A DNA stretch of 64,000 nt from the NCBI RefSeq assembly GCF_002706375.1, contig NZ_CP017706.1, positions 806,001 to 870,000 on the forward strand, in the 5' to 3' direction. Both the position numbers and the translations under genes were made by a program. Source of the stretch: Lactobacillus amylovorus DSM 20531. GTDB lineage: Bacteria; Bacillota; Bacilli; Lactobacillales; Lactobacillaceae. The notes beneath the pieces were generated by a model, which made no database searches, was not told the origin of the DNA, and saw only the letters and a program-made list of their open reading frames with translations. Positions 53,315 to 62,654 of the stretch are shown piece after piece (position 1 is the stretch's first letter; each line of letters starts with the position of its first letter).

Positions 53315-54906
53315 TTATTTTTTATTTTGGGCGATGTGTTCGGCATATGGATCTAATTGATCACGACCACTCTTAACGCCCCAGTAATAGAATAAAAGTG
53401 AAACGACAATGATAACGACAAAGTCAAATGGGTACTTGATCCAGTTTTGACCGCCAAAGCCGTTACTGCCGATATAGGACATAAACGACATAAAAATCAA
53501 ATAGCCAATCATCCACCAGCAATTATGCAACTGCTTCTTTAAATCTGAATGCTGGTAGCGAATTTCATAATAGAAGTAAATTGGCAAACCTAGCGCAATT
53601 ACCAAGATAACTTGAATCGTTGTTGGCCACATTGACCAATATATTGCTAAACTAGTTAAGACAAAAGCAATTGGTGCTAGCCATGGCATGTAACGTGGCT
53701 TAAATGGACGATCAAGATCTGGACGAATTTTTCTTAAAGTCATTACCGTCACTGGACCAGTTAGGTAGGCAATCAAAGTAGAAGCTGTAATTACAGTAGC
53801 CAATAGGTTCCAGTTTCTAAATAAGCTAACCAAGATCACGGCCAAAATCAGATCGGTAGCCATTGCGTAACGTGGAATCATGTACTTTTGATTGATCCGG
53901 CCGAGCCACTTAGGCAAGTGACGCGTATGGGTCATTGCAGCCAAGGCTCTTGAAGCAGTAGCCACGAATGCTACACCGGTACCAAACGGCGAGACAAAGG
54001 CATCAAGATAAAGCAGAATTACCAACCAGTTAATGCCTAAGATAATCGCTAAGTCCGCAAATGGTGAAGTAAAGTCGATCCCGTGCCAGCCTACTTGGCA
54101 AGCATGCTAGGTTCAACTGCACCAATAAAGGTTACTTGCAACATAATATAAATTGCGGCAGTAATTAACATTGAAATGAGTACCCCACGCACAATGTTCT
54201 TGCGTGGATTTTTCAATTCCCCACCCATATTAATTACAGTTTGAAAGGCATCATAAGACATGATAATGCCGGAAACTGACGTTGCTTCGAAGATTGAACG
54301 TGAACCATATGGCATGAATTCATTAATGTTAGTACCAAAGTTTTGTGGGTGGAAAACACTGCAAATCAAGGTAACAATCGTCAAAGTTGGCAATAAAATT
54401 TTAAAAACTGAAATTAGGTTGGTAAAATGCGTCATGATTTTTACTGACCAGAAATTGATCATGGTAAAAATAAGCATAAAGATGAAAACAACGCCGATTC
54501 CTTCAAAAGTAATATCGCCATTCTTAATGAAGTTCTTCGTCCAATTAGCCCAACTCCACGGCCATGAACTCATATATTGCACGGCGGCTACAGCTTCCAT
54601 CGGCACTAATGTAACCAGCGAAATCCAGTTAGCCCAAGCCGCGATAAAACCTAACAGCGGTCCGTGGCTATATTGCGCATACCGGCTCATCCCACCACTT
54701 TCAGGAAACATCGAACCTAATTCTACATAGGTTAACGCAATCGCAATAATAATTACTGCACCCAAAATCCATGAAAGAATGGCGGCTGGACCAGCAATCT
54801 TTGCGGCTGATCCTGAACCAAACAGCCAACCAGAGCCAATCAATGAATTTAGCGCCAGCATAATGGCAGAAAATAACCCTATTTTATGTCGTTTTAGTTT
54901 TTCCAA
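53315..54906 (-). pseudogene. APC-family amino-acid permease, frameshifted
   Basis: Two frames together form one transporter. The N-terminal 271 codons (54906 to the TAG at 54091) begin MEKLKRHKIGLFSAIMLALNS and carry the APC motif GSGWLFGSG and about seven membrane segments, ending ...EPSMLAK. The rest, in the next frame, reads VGWHGIDFTSPF from 54094 and continues to 53315. Adding one base at AAG-(G)TA restores 530 codons, the normal length. So a 1-nt deletion, or a sequencing error, broke it. Substrate unknown (neutral or aromatic amino acids are possible). Confidence 0.85.
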
Positions 54907-54960
54907 ATCATCACTTATCCTATCCTTGCCCCAATATCATACATAGTTCTAAATTATAAC

Positions 54961-54990
54961 AAAAAAGCCCCTAGTTTTCTACTAGGGGTT
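54961..54990 (-). terminator. Terminator after glyA
   Basis: CCCCTAGT/ACTAGGGG stem with 5-nt loop, followed by GCTTTTTT-type tail on the minus strand. Confidence 0.88.
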
Positions 54991-54997
54991 AGCTACT

Positions 54998-56233
54998 TTA
55001 TTCAACTGGATGCTTTTGCGTTAAAGCATGTACTTCATCTTTAACATGTTCAATCGTCTTTTCATCTTTTGGATTAGATAAGATTTTGATAATCAATGAA
55101 GCCGTCTTCTTAGCATCATCTTCGTCAAAGCCGCGGCTAGTAACGGCTGGCGTACCGATTCTTAAGCCACTTGTGACAAATGGACTACGCTTATCGCCTG
55201 GAATTGATTCCTTATTAGTAGTGATGTTAACAGAATCCAGCAATGTTTGAGCCTCTTTACCAGTTAAACCAGTATCTGTAATATCGATGATCATCAAGTG
55301 ATTGTCAGTACCACCGGAAACCACGCGAATATTGTCTGATTCGCTAAATACTTCAGCCATTGCCTTAGCATTCTTGATTACTTGCTTGATGTAATCAGTA
55401 AATTGTGGTTGCAAGTCTTCATAAAATGCTTGTGCTTTACCAGCAATTACGTGTTCAAGCGGACCACCTTGAATGCCTGGGAACAAAGCGGAATTAATCT
55501 TTTTACCAATTTCAAGATTATTAGATAAAATCATCCCACCACGAGGTCCACGCAAAGTCTTATGCGTAGTAGTTGTCACAACATCCGCAACTGGAATTGG
55601 ACTTGGGTGTTGGACTGTCGCAACAAGACCTGCAATATGCGCCATGTCTACCATTAAATATGCGCCAACTTCGTCGGCAATATCGCGGAACTTTTGCCAA
55701 TCAATAATGCGGCTGTAGGCGGAAGCACCAGCTACGATCAACTTGGGCTTAACGTCTAAAGCGATCTTACGGATTTGATCAAAATCAAGTTCTTCAGTTT
55801 CTACATTTAAACCATATGAATAAGACTTGTATTCCTTACCACTAAAGTTGACCTTAGCACCATGAGTAAGGTGCCCTCCGGCGTCCATGCCCATGCCTAA
55901 AATGACGTCACCTGGTTTTAAAAGTGCTTGGTAAACGGCCATGTTAGCTTGTGAGCCGGAGTGTGGTTGTACGTTAGCGAATTTAGCGTTAAACAACTTT
56001 TTAGCATAATCAATTGCCAGTTGTTCTACTTCATCAATGTATTGGCAACCACCGTAGTAGCGACGACCAGGATAGCCTTCTGCATATTTGTTGGTTAAAA
56101 CTGAACCTTGAGCTTCTCTAACAGCATCGGAGACAATATTTTCTGAAGCGATCAATTCGATCGTATCTTGTTGACGTTTTTCTTCCTTATGAATTGCATC
56201 CCACAATGCTGGTGATTTTTCTGCGTATTTCAA
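54998..56233 (-). CDS. glyA: Serine hydroxymethyltransferase
   Basis: PLP enzyme interconverting serine and glycine with tetrahydrofolate, the main one-carbon source (411 aa). Begins [14 protein letters not shown]; the PLP Lys is in [16 protein letters not shown] near residue 227; [14 protein letters not shown] and HSGSQAN are family motifs. SD AAGGAGGG. Single gene with a TATAAT -10 about 45 nt upstream of the start. Confidence 0.97.
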   Translation of the reverse strand: MKYAEKSPALWDAIHKEEKRQQDTIELIASENIVSDAVREAQGSVLTNKYAEGYPGRRYYGGCQYIDEVEQLAIDYAKKLFNAKFANVQPHSGSQANMAVYQALLKPGDVILGMGMDAGGHLTHGAKVNFSGKEYKSYSYGLNVETEELDFDQIRKIALDVKPKLIVAGASAYSRIIDWQKFRDIADEVGAYLMVDMAHIAGLVATVQHPSPIPVADVVTTTTHKTLRGPRGGMILSNNLEIGKKINSALFPGIQGGPLEHVIAGKAQAFYEDLQPQFTDYIKQVIKNAKAMAEVFSESDNIRVVSGGTDNHLMIIDITDTGLTGKEAQTLLDSVNITTNKESIPGDKRSPFVTSGLRIGTPAVTSRGFDEDDAKKTASLIIKILSNPKDEKTIEHVKDEVHALTQKHPVE

Positions 56234-56275
56234 AAGAAACCCTCCTTTTTATAAAACATTTCCTACCTATTTAAA

Positions 56276-56281
56276 ATTATA
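56276..56281 (-). promoter_or_regulatory. -10 element upstream of glyA
   Basis: Minus-strand TATAAT with a weak TGTCGT at 17 nt. No PurR box or riboswitch was recognised in the short leader. Confidence 0.45.
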
Positions 56282-56394
56282 CTATTGATTAATTTCTAAC
56301 GACATTTAAATATGCACGATTGCTGCGAGGAAATTCTTTCTTAAATGCGGCAAACAAAGCATGGCGACATTCTGTAGTCTCAGCTAATTAATAA

Positions 56395-56682
56395 TCTTTT
56401 TTCAAAAAGCATCCTCAGGGTAAAAAGAGTGTTCAAGCTAAAATCGGCTCTGCGATTAAAAAAGAAGTGCAAACTGGGATGAGCAAGGTTAAATTAGCTA
56501 CACGAAAAAAGATCAATAACCTGCCCTGCTATGAAATGCGGCTTAACTTAGGCAAAAATGGTTCTGTCCGAATAGCTTTTACCGTTCATGACAATCAAGC
56601 TACCGTTTACTACCTAACCACGACCCTGCAAAAAAGTGAATTCAGTAAGGAGCTTGAGAAAGCATTAAATGGTATATTATAA
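56395..56682 (+). pseudogene. Remnant of a RelE/HigB-like protein gene
   Basis: Open from just after a TAA at 56392 to the stop at 56682 (95 codons), but there is no ATG before codon 29 and no SD at the possible GTG (56467). Residues such as CYEMRLNLGKNGSVRIAFTV and ATVYYLTTTLQK resemble the core of RelE/Gp49-type toxins. No antitoxin gene is adjacent. Most likely a 5'-truncated relic in the spacer between glyA and the IS element; assignment is tentative. Confidence 0.4.
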
Positions 56683-56792
56683 GTAGATACTAAAAACTAT
56701 TTAAAATAATATATAAAGCTAATTTCGGGACTGTAAAATAGTTTGTGTAAGGATGAATGATTCCTTAAATTAATTTCTGAAAATATTAGAAA

Positions 56793-56857
56793 AAGGAGTT
56801 CCTTTCTCGTATGATTGGATTGAACAAAAAAACAACATACAGAAAGAAGAACTCCTT
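56793..56857 (+). repeat. Inverted repeat before the IS256 transposase start
   Basis: AAGGAGTTC near 56793 pairs with GAACTCCTT near 56849, and the inner CTTTCT pairs with AGAAAG. Transcripts entering from outside would fold this stem next to the start codon, a known way for IS elements to limit read-through expression. Confidence 0.6.
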
Positions 56858-56862
56858 CATGA

Positions 56863-58038
56863 ATGATTTTACCAAAAATATGGCTCAAGCACTCCAATAA
56901 TCAAGACAAAGTTAATGATTTTTTGCGCAAGGAAATTCAATCTGCAGTTAATCAATTGCTTGAAGCTGAATTGACTGCCTTTTTAGGCTATGATCCTTAT
57001 GCAAAAAGCGGATGGAACTCTGGCAATTCCAGAAACGGCATCTATTATCGCAAGGTTGATACGCAGTTTGGCCAGATCGAAATTCAGGTTCCCAGAGACA
57101 GAAACGGCGAATTTCATCAGCACACTCTGCCTGACTACAAGCAGCACTCGGACGTCCTGGAAAGCATGATTATCAAGCTTTATGCCAAAGGCGTCACTAC
57201 CAGAGAAATAGCCGATCTGATTGAAAAGATGTACGGCAGCCATTACAGTCCGGCTCAGGTATCAAATATTTCCAAGCAAATGATTCCAAAGGTTGAAGCC
57301 TATCACAAACGCAAGCTTAGCGACAGGTTCTTTTGCGTTTATCTTGACGCAACGTATCTTCCGCTGTGCCGAGAAACGTTTGAGCGTGAAGCCGTCCATA
57401 TTGCCATCGGCATCAGGCCCAATGGCCATAAAGAAGTAATCGACTACTGCATAGCACCCAGCGAAAACGTCGAAGTTTGGACTGAAATGCTTCAAAACAT
57501 GAGATCGCGGGGTTTGAAGCAAGTCGAGCTTTTCTTGTCTGACGGTGTTGTCGGCATGAAAACAGCTCTGGCAAAGACTTATCCCAAAGCACATTTTCAG
57601 CGCTGCCTGGTTCATGTCATGCGCAATATTTGCAATAAAGTGCGTGTTGACGATCGTGAGACAATCATGAACGATTTCAAGCAGATTCATAGGCAGCCTA
57701 ACAAGACAGCCGCTGTACAAACTCTTCATGCATTCTATGACAAATGGAACAAGGCATACAATCATGTCATTAGGAATCTAAAAGACATTGAGCCTGATCT
57801 ATTGGTCTTTTACAACTATCCCAAACAGATCAGACCCTCAATCTATTCCACCAACATGATTGAATCCTTTAACAATGTCGTTAAACGCAAGGCAAAGCCC
57901 AAAGCAGAGTTTCCAAGCGAGCAGTCGCTTGATACTTTCATTGACATTCAGGCAATAAGCTACAATGATCGCTACTTCAACCGAATCCATAAAGGCTTCG
58001 GCCAAGTGCAGGATACATTGGAATCCTACTTTGACTAA
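56863..58038 (+). CDS. IS256-family (mutator-type) transposase
   Basis: DDE transposase of 391 aa. Asp in YLDATYLPL, Asp in FLSDGVVGM and Glu in NMIESFNN form the triad. C-terminal domain with NQIR-like YPKQIRPSIYSTN. The reading frame begins at ATG 56863, but an ATG at 56859 opens MNDFTKNMAQAL, the usual IS256-type N-terminus, which stops after 13 codons. This suggests a one-base frameshift near codon 12 or use of the overlapping start. Confidence 0.92.
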   Translation: MILPKIWLKHSNNQDKVNDFLRKEIQSAVNQLLEAELTAFLGYDPYAKSGWNSGNSRNGIYYRKVDTQFGQIEIQVPRDRNGEFHQHTLPDYKQHSDVLESMIIKLYAKGVTTREIADLIEKMYGSHYSPAQVSNISKQMIPKVEAYHKRKLSDRFFCVYLDATYLPLCRETFEREAVHIAIGIRPNGHKEVIDYCIAPSENVEVWTEMLQNMRSRGLKQVELFLSDGVVGMKTALAKTYPKAHFQRCLVHVMRNICNKVRVDDRETIMNDFKQIHRQPNKTAAVQTLHAFYDKWNKAYNHVIRNLKDIEPDLLVFYNYPKQIRPSIYSTNMIESFNNVVKRKAKPKAEFPSEQSLDTFIDIQAISYNDRYFNRIHKGFGQVQDTLESYFD

Positions 58039-58212
58039 GAAAAAATTAAAAAATCAATTTACGAGAAAGATCTATTTACACAAACTATTTGACAGTTTCC
58101 TAATTTCATAGTTTTTATCACATGAATTAATCAAAAATTTGTGTTATTCTTCTATACATCTACTAAAAATATGTTTATAATTTTTAGGTTGAATAGGGGT
58201 GAAATTCTGATC

Positions 58213-58728
58213 ATGAGAAAAGTTAACTATACTAAAAAACATCACATGTATTTAATGAATCACGTTAATGGTGATGTCATCGAAGTTAAAATGGACAAGA
58301 AGAACAAGTCCTTTAAGAAATTAAGACTTTATCGGCAAGACGGTTTAGGAAACTATTATCTAGATCCACATGCAGAGTTAAGAGATCAGAATAGTTTGGC
58401 CACTAAAGAGAATATTGTAGCAGCTGGTAAAAAAGTCAGTCATCACATTTCTGACATCAAGAACTGGCATCATAGAGTAAAGCCAGTTTTCAACGCTGAT
58501 CACAAAATTATCGACTTCGAACCTAGAATTACTTTGAAGCATCATGAGCATATTCAAAACGCAAAGAGATACTTGCGTCACCTAGACAATCACCATGCAG
58601 ATTTCCTTTTCCGCAAGAATAATAAGGGTCGTTTAATGGCACCTTGGAACTATGTTAAGGATGTCATCTACGAAGACCGCAACAAAGAAATGGTTATCGC
58701 TCATAAGGTACATAAATTATCAAAATAA
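58213..58728 (+). CDS. Histidine-rich basic protein, unrecognised
   Basis: 171 aa from ATG 58213, preceded by AGGGGTGA. Strongly basic and rich in His (about 20), many as HH pairs; Tyr and Asn are frequent, Cys is absent. No signal peptide or membrane segment. I recognise no family. A TATAAT sequence lies about 25-30 nt before the SD and a terminator follows directly, so it looks like a free-standing expressed gene. Binding of nucleic acid or metal is possible from composition alone. It lies directly downstream of the IS256 element. Confidence 0.7.
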   Translation: MRKVNYTKKHHMYLMNHVNGDVIEVKMDKKNKSFKKLRLYRQDGLGNYYLDPHAELRDQNSLATKENIVAAGKKVSHHISDIKNWHHRVKPVFNADHKIIDFEPRITLKHHEHIQNAKRYLRHLDNHHADFLFRKNNKGRLMAPWNYVKDVIYEDRNKEMVIAHKVHKLSK

Positions 58729-58732
58729 TGAG

Positions 58733-58770
58733 AAAGCTCTCAGCATTGTTTCGATGCCGAGAGCTTTTTT
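58733..58770 (+). terminator. Terminator after the His-rich gene
   Basis: AAAGCTCTC-GCAT ... ATGC-GAGAGCTTT stem (two internal mismatches) followed by T. Confidence 0.85.
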
Positions 58771-58876
58771 GGTGGTCTATTCCCTTATTCTCCATCACAG
58801 CTACAGCAGCTTTAGCATAATCACGTTTGTATTCCTGATTAACTTGATTCCAATTAACATTTTTAAAGTGCTTTTT
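58771..58876 (-). other. Open frame without a start, possible gene relic
   Basis: On the minus strand the frame after a TAG reads KKHFKNVNWNQVNQEYKRD and continues AKAAVAVMENKGIDH, with amino-acid composition like coding sequence but no start codon. Not recognised. It may be a relic; it may also be chance. Confidence 0.25.
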
Positions 58877-58877
58877 C

Positions 58878-58906
58878 TAGACAATCACCTACAACATGTC
58901 TATAGT
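58878..58906 (+). promoter_or_regulatory. Promoter of the 41-codon micro-ORF
   Basis: TAGACA (58878-58883), 17-nt spacer, TATAGT (58901-58906); each hexamer is one base from consensus. Confidence 0.65.
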
Positions 58907-58929
58907 AAACACAAAGAGGCGATTTTATT

Positions 58930-59055
58930 ATGGAAACAAAACAATTCTGTTACAGAAAAGCAAACTTTCAAATTTCTAAAGCCCCAACTTTTGTAGAAGA
59001 CTCTAGTAAAAAATTAAAGAAAATAAAAAAACAAATCAAACGTAAATTGCAATAA
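58930..59055 (+). CDS. 41-aa basic micro-protein, unrecognised
   Basis: ATG 58930 to TAA 59055; begins METKQFCYRKANFQISK and ends in a Lys-rich amphipathic-looking tail (SSKKLKKIKKQIKRKLQ). It has AGAGG ten bases upstream and a good promoter, so expression is plausible. The stop lies one base before the IS30 element. Could be a short regulatory, toxin-like or antimicrobial-like peptide, or the intact start of a gene the IS element cut. Confidence 0.45.
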   Translation: METKQFCYRKANFQISKAPTFVEDSSKKLKKIKKQIKRKLQ

Positions 59056-59056
59056 T

Positions 59057-60206
59057 AAATTGAACATTTATACTGCTTGATAGATATGATCTAATTCTTT
59101 CTCAAAGATTTCATCTGGAGTATGATATGCCAAGATCTTTCTTGGTAGTGAATTGCACCAGGTTTCAATATTAATGATATCTTGAAGAGAATAGTTATTG
59201 ATGTAATCACCTTTGGGAATAAATCTGCGAATAAGGCCATTGTGTCTTTCAACAGTGCCTTTATCACAAGAAGTATATGGATGAGCATAGTAAACCAGGG
59301 TTTTTGAAACTGTCTCCAGATTGGATAAATCCGCAAACTCTGATCCATTATCAGTTGTAATTGTCTTAAAGATGTCATTCCAATGTTCACTATACTGTTT
59401 GCGCAGAGCCTGAAAAGCAGTCATCACACTGGCGGCTGTCTTATCAGGAATACGCAAGATTAAAAATTCACGGCTCATTCGTTCAGACAAAGTTAGCAGT
59501 ACCTGATCATCCTTAGTTTTATGTCCTAAGACTAAATCGCATTCCCAGTGGCCAAATTCTTTACGATCATTGATCTCCTTGGGACGTTCTTCAATACTTC
59601 GGCCAAGCTTTTTCTTATTTTTACGAATGCGATGTATTTTAGTATTGCGCTTTAACTTTTCTGGCAAATCAGAATTTCTCATACCCATTAAGCATTGATC
59701 TACATAGTTGTACAAGGTTCTAGTGCAAACTACCTGATCACGAGAAAATTCTCCTAAAGCTAAGCAGCGATTGGCACATACATCAAGAGACCAGCCATCT
59801 TCGCAGAAATGCTTATTAACGTATTTGATAAAGTCAGATTTCTTTAAGAAATCTGATTTACGACCGCAATTCTTACGATGTATTTGGTAAGCTTTATCAC
59901 CTTGTTGTGCCTTATAGCGTTTTTTCTTACCATGATAAAGCAAAACAGTACCACGTTTAACCTCATAACTGATAGTAGAAGGAGAGCAATCAAGCTCACG
60001 AGCAATAGCCCTAAGAGAGAAACCGTCTTTAATACGGGTTTGAATAACAACCCGTTGTTCAAATGATAAATGCTTTCCCTTTTGGTGCTTAGGCATGATA
60101 GAATGTAAAGAGTCCATTTGTGACCTCCAATAGATGTTTTTGTGATTATTAACATTCTATCAAACAGGTCCAAATGGACTTTTTATTTTTCTAAAGTGTT
60201 CAATTT
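59057..60206 (-). mobile_element. IS30-family insertion sequence
   Basis: About 1150 bp bounded by AAATTGAACATTTATAC on the left and AAATTGAACACTTTAGA (reverse) on the right. No clear 2-3 bp target duplication is seen, so the flanks may have been rearranged after insertion. It separates the micro-ORF from a gene 3' fragment. Confidence 0.85.
59068..60117 (-). CDS. IS30-family transposase
   Basis: 349 aa, complete. N-terminal helix-turn-helix (LSFEQRVVIQTRI, FSLRAIARELDCSPSTIS) and a DDE core: Asp in HWECDLVLG, Asp in TTDNGSEF, Glu in GTVERHNGLIRRF. SD GGAGGT precedes ATG 60117. No internal disruption. Confidence 0.94.
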   Translation of the reverse strand: MDSLHSIMPKHQKGKHLSFEQRVVIQTRIKDGFSLRAIARELDCSPSTISYEVKRGTVLLYHGKKKRYKAQQGDKAYQIHRKNCGRKSDFLKKSDFIKYVNKHFCEDGWSLDVCANRCLALGEFSRDQVVCTRTLYNYVDQCLMGMRNSDLPEKLKRNTKIHRIRKNKKKLGRSIEERPKEINDRKEFGHWECDLVLGHKTKDDQVLLTLSERMSREFLILRIPDKTAASVMTAFQALRKQYSEHWNDIFKTITTDNGSEFADLSNLETVSKTLVYYAHPYTSCDKGTVERHNGLIRRFIPKGDYINNYSLQDIINIETWCNSLPRKILAYHTPDEIFEKELDHIYQAV

Positions 60207-60521
60207 GATTTTACAATCGGCGGAAATAACTTTTTCAAAAAAATTAATTATTATATAGAAGAAGCCCATTTTCCCTTCTACAATGATGTGCTAACTGGAA
60301 AACCAATCAATACGATAATTGGAAATTCCATAGATCATTATTTTTCAGAAAAATACTACGATATTACAAGTCCAAATTGGATACCCGTTCAAATCAATGA
60401 AGCAAATTTTGTATATTTGATATCAGTCAAAGCTATTTTAGATTTTTTACATGAAATGCCTTATAGAATTAAATCTAATAATGATTTACTCAATACACCT
60501 GGCTTTAATCTTAAAAAGTAA
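60207..60521 (+). pseudogene. 3' fragment of an unrecognised gene cut by IS30
   Basis: The frame runs from the IS30 end (DFTIGGNNFFKKIN...) through EEAHFPFYNDVLTGKP and ITSPNWIPVQINEANF to the stop at 60521, about 104 codons, but has no proper start. Its 5' part is missing: the left IS flank does not continue it. It overlaps the stop of the convergent restriction-modification gene by about 11 nt. Family unknown. Confidence 0.5.
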
Positions 60522-62652
60522 AATCTCGAACTTCTTGCTTCTCTTCGTCAGTTAATCCATATGCATCCATTACCAATTCATCAATTTCATCATTTTCTTT
60601 AGAGTAATCTTGCTTAGATTCTGCTTTACTGATAATCAATGAGACCACATCTGCAATTTGCTTTTGTAAAACTTGTGATGCTATTGGTATAGGGAATTGT
60701 TTAACATCTGTGTTTACTAATCTTGGAAATGTTTTCCGTTGAAATTTATCAAACTTCATTATTAACCATAATGTTAAGCATTTTGAATTAATCACACCTA
60801 GCAAGTAATATATGTTAATTTTATTAATATCTGTGAGTATAATCGATGTTCTATCACTAATAAAATTCTTATCAGTAAAAGTAGCAAGTATTGCCTGCTC
60901 ACTCATTGTAGGTATTTGCCTGATTAAGATTCTTTCTCCTTGAAAAATCTTTGGATCTCTCATTGCTGCTAAATTTGGTCCATATTTCAAATATTTATGA
61001 TCCCAATTAAGTTGATACCTATCAATTGTTCGTCCCATAAAATATGGTTTATACGTTTCATCTTTTTGAAAATCGGCCTCATAGATATGTTCTTTAATAT
61101 CATTCTTGGTCATCGCTGGGATGCCTTTACCAACTTCATAGACGTTTACACCTGCTTTAACTACTGCCAAATTTTCTTCAGATATAGAATTAAAAGAGTT
61201 TATTTTATTAAAAGCATCAGTATATTTCCTATACTTTACTTTTGAAATACTAATTACAGACTCATCCTTAAAAAATTTGTAATTAACTGTACCTAAAGTT
61301 TGGTAATCATCTTGTATTAATTCACCTACTGTTATTTGAGATGGTTTTGTCTTAGTACCAAATACTAAGCAATTATCAACACTAGCATCAGCAAAAATTT
61401 TATCTAAAGAATTAATAATAATTAATCCACCCATTTTATTAATCAAAAACTTTCGCATTTTAGAATCTGTATTGATAGTCAGCATATTATTAGGCACGAT
61501 ATAAGCAAAGGTACCATTTTTCTTTAATAAGTTATAACCCAATTCCATAAACAGCGTATAAGTATTAGCTTGGTATTCATCCACTTCATAATGTGAAAGA
61601 TAATATTGCTTCGTTTTATCATCAAATGACTGATTTCTTGCAAAAATATATGGTGGATTTGCAATAACAATGTCAAAGCCGACAAAATCCCCATCTTGAT
61701 CTAAAACTTCTGGAAATTCCAAACGCCATTCAAGCGCATTATTATAAAAGGGATCTCCCTTTCTATTTTCAAAGCTTTCTTTTGCTTCTCTAACTTTTTG
61801 TCTCAATTCAGCAATTTTCTTATTATCACCTTTTTGATCAAAAAGGTTAGTAGTTCCTGCTAATTCTGCAAGTGCTTTATCATATGTTTCAGCTTCAGGA
61901 GATCTCCAGCTGTTCACAAAAGTACTTTTAATACTATTAATCTTGCCATTAATTTCAGATTTAATGTTTTTATCACTAGTATCTTTATATTGTTTGACTA
62001 ACTCAACATATTGCTTAAAGTCTTTTTTACGGAGATCAAATTTATCAGTAAGATCATAACGATGAATCAAGCTATCCCCAACTTTGATATTAATATCAAT
62101 ATTAGGAAGGGTTGTTAGATATCTATGCCCATTATCATCTTCTGAATAATATGCATTCTTTAAAAGTTCAATCCATAATCTTAAACGACAAATATTTACA
62201 GAGTTTGGATTTAAATCCACACCATAAAGACAGTTTTCAATAATTGTCTTTTTTTGTTGGAACAGTGCTTTTTGCACTCTTAATGAATTAGGCTTATTAG
62301 CATCATAAGAATAGTTATTACCATATTCATCTTGAATAATTAATTCATCATTAGCTACGGTACAACTAATATCATTTAATAAATTACCATCGGCATCAAA
62401 TAGCACTCTAAGGGATGCTTTAATAGCAATCAATTCATTAAGCACAGAAACAAGGAAATGCCCTGAACCAACTGCGGGATCTAATACTTTTAATTCATCA
62501 ATTGCATCACTAATCTTCTTACGATTTTCAACAGAAAAATGATAGTCTCTGGTAATGTATCCTAGTTCAGTTATACTCTTAGCATCAGTTTTTAAAGTTT
62601 CATTGACCTTAGTGAGAACAGCTTGTCTAACTGCTCTTTTAGCCATATACAT
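60511..62652 (-). pseudogene. Type IIG restriction-modification enzyme, methyltransferase and specificity part (frameshifted)
   Basis: 713 codons from an ATG three bases after the stop of the upstream half. SAM-binding motif I is in VLDPAVGSGHFLVS (near 55), the adenine-specific catalytic motif is NPPY (IANPPYIFARN, near 335), and the C-terminal part with RQIPTMSEQAI and FPIPIA is a TaqI-like specificity domain. Upstream in this frame S-F-F-T-P-G-K-I-T precedes the ATG, so this is the continuation of one gene broken by a 1-nt loss near 62680. Re-initiation at 62652 could still make a separate methyltransferase chain. Confidence 0.82.
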
Positions 62653-62654
62653 GG

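Larger units (their letters stand above)
56727..58099 (+). mobile_element. IS256-family insertion sequence, complete
   Basis: 1373 bp with imperfect terminal inverted repeats: GGGACTGTAAAATAGTTTG at the left and GAAACTGTCAAATAGTTTG (reverse) at the right. Flanked by an 8-bp direct repeat CTAATTTC at 56719-56726 and 58100-58107, the target duplication size expected for this family. Size and transposase resemble IS1201-type elements of lactobacilli. Its DNA is visibly richer in G+C than the flanks, a sign of recent arrival. Confidence 0.92.

Noticed and set aside
56234..56394. Purine or glycine riboswitch or PurR box upstream of glyA
   Set aside because: The leader is about 40 nt and AT-rich, with no recognisable aptamer core or PurR motif.
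57262..57765. 167-codon minus-strand ORF inside the IS256 element
   Set aside because: Antisense shadow of the transposase, with no start signal.
59091..59390. 99-codon second frame in the IS30 transposase
   Set aside because: Overlapping frame within the intact 349-codon transposase, with no frameshift signal.
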